This document shows, piece after piece, positions 24,637 to 36,500 of a DNA stretch of 64,000 nt. The DNA is from Aporrectodea caliginosa (taxonomy: Eukaryota > Annelida > Clitellata > Crassiclitellata > Lumbricidae): NCBI GenBank assembly GCA_020284085.1, contig JACEVL010000150.1, forward strand, positions 3,978,116-4,042,115, written 5' to 3'. The position numbers and the translations under genes are program-made. Within the stretch, counting starts at the first letter, position 1; every line of letters begins with the position of its first letter. The notes beneath the pieces were generated by a model. That model saw nothing but the letters and a program-made list of their open reading frames with translations, searched no databases and was not told the DNA's origin.

Positions 24637-27600
24637 ATGAGTCGTTTTCATCGAATTACTCTGTCGCTCATTCTGCTTATAATTCATTCAGCCTTGAGCT
24701 GTAATCCTGGTAAATACATCATTATAACTGGATTTACATTCAGATTTACATTTTGATTTACATTTTGACCTTCATTTTGATTTAAATAATCACTTATATT
24801 TTCATTAGCATTTTAATTTACATTTTAATTTACACTTTCAGTTGCATTAAGCAATGTAACTGAAAGAAGACCTATAGTGAGTGATGCACTGTAACGTAAA
24901 GAAGACTGTTGCCGGTTATGTAAGTAAACAGGGAATTTACCTGTATATACACATACATACATGCATGCATGCATGCCTACATACAGAGGCCTACGTACAT
25001 GCATGCATAGATACGCACATGCATGCATAACTACACAATGTCATACATGTAGGGCCTACAGCTCTACACATATACAATGTCATGTATACAGTTAATTAGT
25101 ACGGTTCTAAATTAGACTTGTGAATTTTAGTCAGTGAATTTGAGAATCGAGATGTTACCACAACGAACACCTCTCACCTGATCGGTTACCAGTTACCATC
25201 GTGTCCTCCACTCTTCCACCTGACCAGCATCATCGACGCAGAGCTGTCCAACCCTGCCACCTCCCAGCCCAACGCCTTGAACATCACGGACCTTCTGAGT
25301 ACCACGTGCCTCAGACCGAGTGCCACTCCGTGTTCGGTCGATATTCCACTGAAAGGACTCTATGTTCAGGGTACAAATACAGTCCTGAATGTCAAGGTCA
25401 ACTATACTTGCCAACCGGATGACCAAGGCTGGTTGGAGGATTCAATGTTTACGAATCAAGCGGTTGAGGTATCTCAGACCTCATCCGTGAAGTACATCCG
25501 GGTGAAGTTGGTAAGTGCTAAGATGGACTGGAACTGTACCATTTCCAGTTCCGGTGGTAACGCTGTTAACTGGAGCTGGAGGCCAAGACATTGTGGCGTG
25601 ACAGCTTTCAGGTGTTTGAGCTGGAATCGAACCGCCTTCGCTTCAACAATAGGACAACACAATTCGCTGCTATGTCTGGAACCGCAGACAATCGGAAGGA
25701 TCTTGTTCGTTACCGATACGTTCTGTCGTTCGCTGCCGAGTGAAAGCATCACCATCGATTTGCAAGGTAGATATCGTCTGTGTTTTAATCTTTTATTTAC
25801 TTAGAGACACCAGGTACAGAGGTGTCGGTAGTGACGGTGGTTTAGCATATAATGGATTACCCAGGCCATGACCCAACACCATGCCTTTGCAATCGTGATG
25901 GGCCCTTCTTTATGGAACGACCTTCCCCTCAATCCTCAATAAGATTTTGGTTGGGGTGCCACCCTCATTGCTCCGCTTTTTGAAGACTTTCTTGTTCCCT
26001 CAAGGCTGTCACGCTGAGAGCGCCTCTGAATAGCTTGTACTGTGAGAGGCGCTTTATAAATTCTCAGATACGAATACCATACAAATGAAAGATGTGGTGT
26101 TGTTGATTTTGCTGTTGTCGTGGTGTTGCTGTTGGTGTTGGTGGTGGTGGGTGGTGGTACTATTTATTGCATATCTTTAAGTAGGCTACCTTTCAAAAGG
26201 CTGTTATTTTGGCTTCTCCTATTGCCTTTTCAGTATAGCTGTTTCCTTTTGAGAAGTTCGTCTTTAATGGTCATTTTTTATAAGCGTGGTATAGACAAAG
26301 ATTTCGTGCCGTTACCTGTAGGTCCTACGCTACCTGCGATAAGTTTTCCTGACATGGCTCACTGAACCGTAAAGACCCATTAGTTCTGTCGTTAACTCAA
26401 CTCTAGTCATGACCAACAACACTTTCATGAGTCATCAGATCGTAAACGATTTAGAAGCTATTCGGCAATAGAATGATAGATGACGCTCCTGAGGAGTTTC
26501 TATAGGGTGTCGATTTGTCTTCTGTGCGAAACCTCTAAGCGCTGCGTAGGCCTATACACGTTTTTACCATGTGTTGTGTGTGTACAGCACTGTACCAGCA
26601 GTGCTTCCCACCTGGAAGCCGCGGCAACACACGGTGCAGTGAACCTGCTCCACGTGTGCCGCAGCAGGATGGTAGAATGCAGGGCCGGCCTTAGGCACAG
26701 GCAAAGCAGGCAGTTGCCTAGGGCGCCACAATCTAGGGGGCGCCATTTTCACAAAAAGTGTGTTTTAACAGTTTATCACTTTTCGCCATTTTTCAATTAA
26801 AATGATTATTTTCATTTTGAATTCAAAACTTTTGCGTATGGAACTAATTTTAAAACAATTAATGGTTTCACTGCACCTTTTCAAGTAGACCTAATTGAAT
26901 TTCGACACCCCACAAATTGTATTTTAACCATTAAAATTCAATTATTCACGCGTGTCTGTACTTTGTAGTTTGATTCTGTAATAGACCTGACCGTCCGTGT
27001 ATCTGATGCCGACATACATGTACATTGTACATAGTGACAGCTTTCGACTGAAAATGCCAACAACTGAAGAAATATTATTGTAGTATAATATATTTAATCA
27101 ATGTAGCTTTATTTTGTGGACTGCAGACATCGCAGTTGCATCAACTAGGTTAATTACCTGTAAAAATCTGTACATTTACATTTTAATAACAGTTTTCTTA
27201 ATTATATCTAAATCAATAATGATTATTTATAGATTTGATCTTATAAAATAAAAATTTTAATTTTAAAAATTAGGTACAGCCCTGTGAAGCGACAGTTTCT
27301 GAAGTGATCGGGTGCTCTAAATTGTAAGAAAAACACAACAGAGAACTTGTATCAAAAAGCAAAAGGATGGCTGTTCAACTATTTCAACGAAACTGAAACT
27401 AATTTAGCTGTTAGTGTTAGTGCCCATGCAGTCATCAGCTAGTAATTCGTTTGTAAAATACTAGTTTTGAGGGCATTTTCTTGAATTGCTTTCAGCTTTA
27501 TAAAAATACAATTTTGATCAACTGAAACCTGTTGGTGAAAAACTACAAGCAGAACGGATTTCTGATTACTAAAACAAATAATTTTTTGAATAAATAATTT

Positions 27601-30281
27601 TGTTTCTCGGTAATTTGAATTTGTCGGAAGGCCTAATTCGGAGCCTTTTTGCTTGTTACAATCCCTCCAAATTCAAAATTATCCAGGGTTGAGTGTACTA
27701 AATAAAATGTAATAATAAATAACTCAGTTGAGCGTGAATCTTTTGGCGGGTTCATCATTGAGTTGTGACGTGGGATGGACCGTGGAGACGGGATCAGAGG
27801 GCGCCAAATGTATGCTTTGCCTGGGGCGCCATTTGGGCTAGGGCCGGCCCTGGTAGAATGGCAGAACCATAACACTTGTGCAGCTTTCTGTCGATAAATT
27901 CGAAAAACTACTGATCATTGCTACTGGCATAGGCCTATAACTACTGTCTTTAAAACTTAAAGTAGGCCTATACACTACAGTGTCAAAACAGTCGCAAAAC
28001 TGCTGTTGAATACAAGAATCGTTTATTCGTTATTAAACTATATTGAACAATCTGAAAGAAAAATGAATGAAAGTAAGTCCAAGTCGGTATTCTCTAGCCA
28101 ACCCGCTGACTCGAACTTTCAATAATTCCAGTATGTAATCATTTTGTTCTCTTTACTCTAACAGCTAACATCTCTGTGAGATGTTAGCTGTTAAGCGGTG
28201 TGTCACCCTGCTGTTCTTATTGTTCCTAGCTGTTCTTCTTGTTCTCTATTATTCAGTTCCTCTGGATTCCGATTTTGACATCGCATGCAACGGACAAAGT
28301 CCATCGAATACGAACATCAATAGTACTGACCGGATTGATCAGATGGAACGGGAATGCAGTCAACTGACATGGACGGCTCGGCCTCAACCGTCGACGTCCA
28401 AGGACCTCCCTACGTCAACCCCCAGCGGAGCATCAACCCCTACCGAGATACCTGTTGGAGTCAAGGGAACGAACCAGGGAATGGACCAGCCGACGATCTA
28501 CATGACGCCGTCAGCAAAGAGAGAGATCTCCTCCAGTTACTCTGGTAATACACAAAGTCATCATATTTTGTAGGGGCGGAGGAATAGTAGGGGACCGGGA
28601 AGGGGCAGGGAATAGAAAGGGAAGAGTTAACTTCCCCTCACTGACAAAGACCAAGACAACAGAATGAAAGTAAAGCGAGGCACCCATAATCCTATAAGGA
28701 ACGTCGGGAGGCTCTTAATTCCCTTCAGCTGACCTTTGTGCTGACAATGGATGAATCCCAAGGTCTTGAACACGGAGCCAGTGCCATCGCAGGACTTTTG
28801 CCCTTAATTTCCAGACTTACCCCGTTACCAACTTATACTGCTTGGTGCCAGAAGCACGTGTGGGTAAACAGCTTGCCTAGGGTCACAACCGCATGATCGG
28901 TGACTTGCTTCATTGAGGCAAGTGACATGGGCCTTAGTATTGAACAGAGTTTAGTTCTTCCTAAACGCCATCAGTTGTATAAACTTCGTATAACATGTCA
29001 CTCATAGTATACGTGTAACTGTCGCACACCCAATTATTCACTTGACAGGACCATTTCGTGCAGAACAAATTCGTTTCATTGTTGTTGTTTTTCTTTAACA
29101 GGACTTGGTCTCGGCATCGGTCTTGGGATCGGTCTTGGTCTCGGTCTTCTGCTCGTCATAATTGCAATCGCTGTGTTCTGCATCAGGTGAGCTTAACAAA
29201 CTAAACATGATACTGTCAACTGTATACAACCAGCTGGATGACGTAACCAATTGATTCAATAGTAGACGTTTGCCCGTCCTAAGACGGTTAAAATGACCTT
29301 CATAACGTATACTATAGGAGCGCCATCTCTTGAAATGAATTGAGTGTAGTCCCTCTCTCTCCTCCCATCCCCTACCGCACCCCTCACTCTCCCCTCCCCT
29401 CTTACTCCTCACTCTCCGTCTCACCCTCCCACTATCCCTTCCTGCGGCGCCCGGGCACCGTCTGCCGACGTGTGTGGCTGGCCCGCTGTGCCGTGACTCG
29501 AGCGAAACAGCGCAACACGACAAACGACCGATTTCTGTGCTTTTATATTATTAATAAAACAATTAGTAATCTCACGTGATGACATCTATTAGCGTTGCGA
29601 TAGTCAAGTACGCAAGAATACTCCGACAAATATTGTCTTTGCTTGATCATATTCTATCAGTTTATTTTTAATGACTTAATTTCATCTTATCTTGTTCCAT
29701 CAAAACCAATCCCAAATTAATTCATTTTTTGTCTTGTAATCTGATACGTCAGAAGGAAGAATCGACGTTTTGACGCAAACACCATCAATCTCGCGACGAC
29801 CAGAACGGACGTGGGCGGAACGATGGAGGACAAAGATGGCGGCTTCGTGCTGGCAAACGATGTCTTCACAGTCCACAACATTTACGAAACCCTAGACGCT
29901 AGACATAACGACAATAATCACCAGGATGGTCCGAGAGAAGAGAGAACGGAGATCGGATATGACCAGAAGTCCAAAGCGCCACCTGCGACGAGTCCTCCAC
30001 CTGTTGGCAAACAGCCGAAACGTGCCTCTTCGCTGTCGAGAAAGCTGTTTAAGCAGATCGCAAAAATCGCGAAGCAGGAGGAACAACTGGAGTCTCACGG
30101 ACCCGTTGAGGGAGAAGCAAGAGGGCGACCAGATGGAGGAACGACGGGAGACTCGGAGACGTCACTCGTCGATAGATGGCTCTATTCGTCAGCTTTGAAC
30201 TCCGCCGAAAATACGCTCAACCAAAAAAACAAAGATGGCGACGAAATCTACATCAATCGAAGATTCGAGATGGATGTGTGA
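24637..30281 (+). CDS. Type I membrane receptor with SUEL-lectin-like ectodomain
   Basis: Core exons: 24637-24709, 25131-25766, 29102-29186, 29753-30281; phases 1, 1 and 2; 1323 nt; 440 aa. Residues 1 to about 21 (MSRFHRITLSLILLIIHSAL) form a signal peptide. The ectodomain (about 22-236) is Cys-rich with many Asn-X-Ser/Thr sites; LPSCPPLFHLTSIIDAEL, then TTC...TPCSV...VQGTNTVLNVKVNYTC, resembles the Cys pattern of sea-urchin-egg-lectin (Gal_Lectin) domains, with the usual DPC motif missing. Exon 29102-29186 encodes a glycine-zipper-like membrane segment (GLGLGIGLGIGLGLG then LLLVIIAIAVFCI). The 175-residue tail carries NIYETL (Tyr about 309; fits YxxPhi or half an ITAM) and EIYINRRF near the C-terminus (YxN, a Grb2-type motif). 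The model closes exactly in frame; lectin assignment is tentative. Confidence 0.72.
25862..26080 (+). pseudogene. LINE 3' end fragment
   Basis: A degenerate reading contains HAFAIVMGPSLWNDLPL, matching the conserved retrotransposon C-terminal segment, and the 3' tail GAGCGCCTCTGAATAG...GAGAGGCGCTTTATAAATTC. It lies in an intron of the receptor gene. Confidence 0.72.
26690..27853. mobile_element. hAT-like element, 1.16 kb, with 8-bp target duplication
   Basis: Left end CAGGGCCGGCCTTAGGC with TTGCCTAGGGCGCC; right end TGCCTGGGGCGCC with GGGCTAGGGCCGGCCCTG, inverted. GTAGAATG is duplicated at 26682-26689 and 27854-27861. The AT-rich interior has no long frame. It lies in a receptor intron. Confidence 0.85.
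28159..28193 (+). promoter_or_regulatory. Perfect 16-bp hairpin over a 3' splice site
   Basis: The arm TAACAGCTAACATCTC (28159-28174) is the exact reverse complement of GAGATGTTAGCTGTTA (28178-28193), with a 3-nt TGT loop. Each arm holds an AG usable as an acceptor (28163-28164 and 28186-28187). With the upstream phase-1 exon, the first AG gives a stop after seven codons and the second gives an open exon. Confidence 0.7.
28181..28544 (+). CDS. Optional exon or alternative first exon: hydrophobic segment plus Ser/Thr/Pro stalk
   Basis: An open frame runs from ATG 28181 to a good donor (CTG|GTAATA) at 28544, ending in phase 1. If spliced from an AG at 28186-28187, the exon 28188-28544 is 357 nt, phase 1 to phase 1, and could be inserted between receptor exons 2 and 3 without breaking frame (559 aa). 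The encoded sequence starts VKRC, then about 20 hydrophobic residues (VTLLFLLFLAVLLVLYYSV), then an acidic region and a Ser/Thr/Pro-rich stalk. Because it begins like a signal-anchor or signal peptide with its own Met, it may instead be the first coding exon of an alternative transcript or a separate gene. The 3' splice site lies in a perfect hairpin. Confidence 0.55.
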
Positions 30282-30499
30282 TGATAAGAATCATTCTATC
30301 GGTTCACGGGACGAAGGGTGTGGGTTTGAACCCCATCTGTCTGAAAAGGACCTGTGAACGCTGTAACTCTATTATATGTACATCACTTAATTAACTGCAG
30401 ATTGACAAGGTCGGTTTTTGAAGCACCATCACTTTTCGAATATTTACATTTACTTGCGAATCTTAAACATGCATGTAGTGTCTGATGTTACCAACCATT

Positions 30500-30683
30500 C
30501 AGAGCTGGCTTTAGGTTAGGACTTTAGGCGATATATAGGCGGCTGCTTAGAGCGGCATTTTTCAAGAGGCAGCAAATTCCGGCAAAATAAAGCATATTTT
30601 TTCTTAAAATTTAACTATTAATTAGAAAAAGGGCGGCATTTTTGTCCTTGCGTATAGCACAAAACTGTCAAAGGCCGCCTCTG
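30500..30683. mobile_element. TIR element, 184 bp, with near-perfect 8-bp duplication
   Basis: Left end CAGAGCTGGCTTTAGG; right end AAAGGCCGCCTCTG. The flanks are CAACCATT and CATCCATT (one mismatch). Internal GGCGGCTGCTTAGAGCGGCA resembles the interior of the 26690 element. Weaker evidence than its siblings. Confidence 0.55.
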
Positions 30684-31238
30684 CATCCATTAGTATACCC
30701 GTAACTTGGTAGAAATCGTAAATATCATAAATTTTGTTGAAACCGCGTTATATTGTGACGCTTAAGGTGCCATGAAACATCGCATTACATAGAAATAAAC
30801 TAAGCAAGGCCAGTCAGCACATCACCGATCATTTCTTTCCTCGAAATGACGTGTTACAAACTTCAGATTACTGTATGTTAAAGTAGAAGTTGCGCTATAT
30901 AAAAGTGACTGCGAATGTCTGCACGTGTCGGTATTTTGAATTAATCCATGATTTTATGTTAAATCCCACTGTTCCATTAGTTATATTCATTTTTTCTTCA
31001 AATTCTCATATCACCTGTGTTTCGCAGAAACTGGAAATCAAGCAAACAAGTGAAAAAATTCTTTTTTTGTTACTAAGTAAGTATGTATGCATGAAGATAC
31101 TTAGTGTAGTGCAGTCTGTGCATAACTGAAAGCCCCTCAGGCACGCACACTTGGCTATCTAACTAGCGCAATGTTACAAGCTGCAGGATGTCGTAACACC
31201 ACACATCAATCCACTGTGGATTATTATCTGAGACTTAC

Positions 31239-31605
31239 AAGAGTTTAACAAGTAATCCTGGGTAAAATTATTTACATCAATCTTGGAAGAAAACTCCATC
31301 TTTTGACTGAAATCTCCTCCAGAGAGAAACTCGACCTTTCTTTGATTCAGATTCAGTCTTTGCAAAAGTGCATAGGGCGCAATTTGCCTCGGAACAATGG
31401 ATTCCACGACTTTGTTGTTGGACTCAGTCATCGAGGTCTTCGTCGCTGCTCTGACTGTCGGAGAGACTGTCGCTCTGGTTGTCGGAGTCGCTGAAGTCGG
31501 AGTCGTCCTTCTTGTTCTCGGACTTTGCTGCGGCTGGTGGAGGGGGAGCTGCTTGAGGAACGGGAGCAGATGGATTACTACGAACACAAGGACACAAAGT
31601 AGCAT
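31239..31605 (-). CDS. Isolated first exon of a putative type II membrane protein
   Basis: Read on the minus strand, ATG at 31605 opens a frame ending at a good donor (CTCTT|GTAAGT) at 31239: 122 codons plus one base. The product begins MLLCVLVFVVIHLLPFLKQL, a likely signal-anchor, followed by a Thr/Ser/Pro-rich stretch and a more globular part with YALLQRLNLNQRKVEFL and an NFT glycosylation site. A short tail, a membrane anchor and a Thr-rich stem are typical of Golgi glycosyltransferases and sulfotransferases, but I recognise no catalytic motif. Following exons should lie below 31239 on this strand, and I could not find them. It may also be a fortuitous frame. Confidence 0.45.
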
Positions 31606-31747
31606 GAAATGGATGGGACAGTGGTGAACTGTTGTGTTTGGGGTTTGCAGGTTCTACATAAATATTCAGGTTCTACATAAATATTCAGATACATGTACCC
31701 ACACATGCAAATGAACATACACACACACAAAAATAATACACATATAT

Positions 31748-32007
31748 TCATTCATTCATATCGAACATTTATACAGTGCCCCTTCAATAAAACTGCTCAG
31801 AGGTGCTCCCAACTCTAGCACGGCCAAAAGAAGTCTTAAAGTGAGAAAAGAACATAGGAGAGAAGGTCCTAGGAAAGAGGCAAAGCTCCAGAGGGAGGCC
31901 ATTCCAGGTCGACGGACCCACCACCGAGAAAGCGCGCTTAAACATAAAGGTGAGAAAAAGTGAGCACGTACTGAGTCAGTGTTTACACGCCGAAGCACCA
32001 CCTAGAT
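31748..32007 (-). mobile_element. LINE-related 3' fragment (minus strand), split by a later insertion
   Basis: On the plus strand it starts ATTCATTCATATCGAACATT, TATACAGTGCCCCTTCAA and GGTGCTCCCAACTCTAG, the reverse complement of the LINE/SINE tail, and continues into GGCCATTCCAGGTCGACGGA. The TIR element at 32008 inserted into or beside it. Confidence 0.6.
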
Positions 32008-32995
32008 CAGAGGTTCTTAACCGGTGTGTCGCGACACACTAGTGTGTCGCGAATCGACCGGCGGTTGTCGCGTAAACATGGTGTGTCGTTGGTGTGTTGC
32101 GAAGAATTGGTGTGTCGCTAATTCTCACAGCATGCGTCAGTCACTCTTGCATTACATTGACTTAGGCCTACTTACTTTAGCAGTTTAGTGGACGTAGGCT
32201 GTGACAATTCGTAGCACTCTCTTTATATATTTTATTTGATCGAAATCTGGGGCGGCCATGCAGTGTTTACCTTATACATGTAGGCTACAGTTATTATTGT
32301 ACATAGCATAATACTGTTACACTAACCCACTGCAGTCTGCAGTACGTATTACGTTTCCGACCGCGCCGATGAAAACATTTACCCGTTACCATGACATTCG
32401 AAATGGACAAATTTATCATGTAAGAAAACCTAAATTTATCGAATCTAAAACTGATTACGCAGAATCAGATTTTGGTAGCTGTAGCCCTAATGTGAATTAG
32501 TTGATAATTTGATAAGTTATATTTCCTAATGTGAATTAGTTGATAATTTGATAAGTTATATTTCGCAATGAAATGGAACAAACTGGTCGGAGACTCGGAG
32601 GTGCCTCCTCAATCAGCTTACATAGGCTATTACACTTATACAAACTGTGGATCCTCGTTTTAATATGATCCAAAGAAATATCCAGGAGCAAAAATCCCAT
32701 TAACTGTTAGGCCTACTAAGACCTAAGTTAATATAGAGTCGTAGGAAAGACGTAAAATCGAAGAATTAGATCAGTAGAATTAGAATTTTAGAATCATTAG
32801 AAACTAGAAAGCATTCAGTGTCAACATTATCATTCATTAAAAATGTTAACAATTAAAAATTTTAAATAAATGAATTGGTTTAACTTTAACATTTTTTATT
32901 TTGACGATATTCACATATTATTATTGCATGGTGTGTCGCCAAATTTATTTGCAAGTTTAGGTGTGTCGTGAGCCAAAAAAGGTTAAGAACCTCTG
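32008..32995. mobile_element. hAT-like element, 988 bp, with GTGTGTCG subterminal repeats
   Basis: CAGAGGTTCTTAACC at the left and GGTTAAGAACCTCTG at the right form a perfect 15-bp inverted repeat. ACCTAGAT is duplicated at 32000-32007 and 32996-33003. GGTGTGTCG motifs recur near both ends. The interior contains a direct duplication of about 40 bp near 32487-32565. No transposase frame. Confidence 0.9.
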
Positions 32996-33541
32996 ACCTA
33001 GATCGAGCAAACATACAATGCATACATACATATACACACTGTGAGGAAACGGATTCTTCACATTTCAGCTCTAGTTACCTGATGAAGAATGAGATTTCAT
33101 TTACCCTAGACTCTAGAGCAGTTTGTATATTATGCTCTTTGCATTCTTGAAAGAGTGTATCAAATGTTCAAGTTTTTCACTGACAATGGGGAAAATTGAT
33201 TCCAGCATGATCATGGATACTTTTGGGGTTGGACATTGATACTGTAGGTTAGGTCACTGGGGTGTGAACTACTGGTCGGTCATTGCATAGGCAGATGGTG
33301 AGCACATGGGACTAGTTGGTCTGGTGAAAGCACCACCATGTTTCTATCACATCTCATACACTTAAAAGTTTTCACCATTCTGCTTTCGACCATTATGAGC
33401 TATTCTGAGCTGGAACTCAGAAGGCCAAATAAAAATAAAAATGGTCATTACAATACAAACACACACACATACAGATTCATCAGAGCATATCTTAAAAGGA
33501 GCTATTCTAGAATCTAGAATATTCCATGGCCAATCACTTAC

Positions 33542-36500
33542 TCAAGAACGGATGGATCCAGTCCTTCCATTAGCATCTTTGGCGCAACAGCTTCTTTTGG
33601 TACACCCTGTCCAAAAAATGTTCAGCTGATTAAGTCGACCGTGTGCATAAAATTTACAGCTGCAGTGAAACTTGCCAATACAAAAAGCTCTAACTTAAGT
33701 ACAACTTCAATAAACAAAAGTTAACTTGGAACTATCTGATAAACTTAATTAAACAAACACTATGAACTCCAAGAAGGAATTAAAACAAATTTAAAATTAA
33801 TGTAATGTAGAAAACAGCACATCAACTACACTGTAAAATATGAAAATTCTAGATCATAGCATCTTGAATCTGAAGATGTCCAATCAGAAAGTTTGGAAAT
33901 GCACCGAAAAATTTATCAAAGAAAATTGAGAAACATGCTATCAGTAGCAGATTTTAGTCAATTAAATATTGAAAGGAAATCTTGGACGCAACATCAGAAT
34001 AGATAATTTAGTTGCTGAGATTTCTTACTGTGGTTTTCCTGTAGTGACCACTGAATGATACATTGTGTATGGTGATCATGGCGCTATAGAAGTCCTTAGA
34101 TCAGATCAGAATGGGTTAGGTAACATTAGCATAGAACTCGTTAACCTTACATGCTTGATTAGAGTGAAAAACTTTGCATATCTTGGATCGTTGGCGGCTG
34201 AATTTGTACCCTGTGCGGCAGGCGTCTCCCCATTCTGAAACAAAGCAAAAAATTATATAGTGCCTTTTGAAATCTATCAGAAATATAAAAATTAGTTCTA
34301 CTTACAATGGCAAAATCTGTGCAAACTTTAAATTAGTTCTACTTACAATGGCAAAATCTTTGCAAACTTTTTAAAGTATAAAAGCCTGAACTCAGCTATC
34401 TCTATCAGGTCACAAATTCTAATGTTTATTCCTTTAACGACAAGCTGCATTGGTTTGCCAATCACTTTTACTACACACTTTTACTACTAGTCGTTAAAGG
34501 GTTAACATTCTCTTATTGATTATGTGAGATATCCGATAGTCTCACGTTCTATGATATTGCGTATGAACGTGAGTCTCTGAAATATCTTTAGTGCCATCAG
34601 GGATCTTCAAATCACTTTCATGGTATCGTCAAGATTCAAAACTACACACTGCATTTTTAAGAGTAACAAAGGAAAAATCATTTTATGTCAGAACACTTCT
34701 CCAACTTTAGCAAGTACTGCACATTCAAGAACTGTCATGCAGATTTGATTAGACTAAAGTCAAATGCCATCCAAAAGAAAACTGATTAACATCAGAATAA
34801 TGGCTGTTGATTTTGTTTTCAGCCACAACTTCAAAGACCTGTTCGAATATAATCAACCCTAGAACAGCAGCAATCTAGGAGTCAGTTTCATTACAAAATG
34901 AAAGGAGATATATAAATTTTGCAGTGCCTTAATTCTGTAGGATAGCTACATAAATCCTGCCATTCCATTACCTGGTACTTTACATTTCACGTGACTATAG
35001 AAGTAATGTAAGGTTACAATAACATACGGAAATGGCATCCGATGAAGGATGACCGTTAACGTTACTGGCGCTGGCATTGGCACCAGGTGGTGAATTGACT
35101 TCGTCTGGTGGTTGTACCACGCTCGGTGCAGCTGGTGTCGAATTTGACTGTGACTGAGCCGTGGTTGCTACGGTAACGCCTTCGAGTCCAGGTATAGACG
35201 AAAGCTAGAAATTAACAAGCGATTGATTGATTGAAACCGTTTACTGATTCACCAACAAACAAAGCAATTAGGGCAGTTACATCTATGGTACCGGGTAATA
35301 ATAATAATAAGACGATTTGTATAGTGCCCTGGCACAGCCGGGGCCGAAAAAAATGGCGCTGTACATGAATTCAAAAAGTCAATGACAGTCACATGACTTT
35401 TAAAAAGATAGGTTTTTTAGTTGTGATTTGAATGTCTCCAGAGATGGCGCATTCTTCACATGCAGTGGGTTCAGCGACAGAGAAGGAACAGTTGCCAAAC
35501 CCTGTAGAAAACCGCGGGACTTGTAGCAGTTTTTCTTATGAGGATTGAGGATCTTAGCCAACATCTATTCTGGTTGTCAGCTACCCAAACGCAGAAGTCA
35601 GATATGTAGCCTAGCATACGATCATTCAGTGCTTTGTACGTTATCAAGCACAGCTTGTCTTCAGGTCAAATGCCCTGCTAAAGGTCAAATGTCCCGCTAC
35701 AGCCTGGATGACCCTCTCACGTAAATAGATTACAGGTGGCTATTTCAACCCAGTGTAACGTGCAACCTCATAATCATTTTATGTTCAAGTGTACATGAAA
35801 ACTCATTCTAAACTTTCCCATTACCACATGTATGGTATCAGATAGTGGTGTGCCTACCTGTTTCATACCAATGAACGAATATATTATGTACTTGTAAGCA
35901 AAGAACCTAAACAAGAACCTAAGCAAGTTTAATAATTAAAAAATTATAAACCACAGATCTGAAGTATCTCTTTCAGAGCAGAGTTTACCTTGGCCTCCAG
36001 GATATTCATCGTAGTTTCCAAGCGTTTAATTCTGCTAGCAAGATCTTCTAGTTTCTCTTCACATACACAGGAAAACCGATTCAGAAAGCTAACGGTGTGC
36101 ATTATGAAGTGATTGATACATGCAAGGCTTCTCTTGTGTGGTATTGGTTCAACCTAGAAAAGAAAAATTCACACAAAATTATCAAAGGCACAAGTCAGTT
36201 AAACACTGGTCAGTCAGTCATTCAGTCAGTCTGCCAACCAGCCAATTATTGTCAGTAAGAGTCAAGACCCTGTCATGGTCTGTCTGCCTGTGTCTGTGTG
36301 CATATCAGACTCATGACAGGGTCTTGACTCTTACTGACAACAATACGAGGAAAACAATCAAACCATTTATAGGAACAATGCTGCACTTGTATTGATTTTG
36401 TATTTGTCTCACAATGTCTGGACACCGGAGTGCGGCTCTTCGTTCTGCTGCAACCGGTTTAATAAAGAATATACGTGTGGGGCGCGGTGGTGTAGGGGTA

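Noticed and set aside
29095..29523. 142-aa minus-strand frame
   Set aside because: Overlaps the receptor's membrane exon in antisense and has low-complexity Arg/Glu content.
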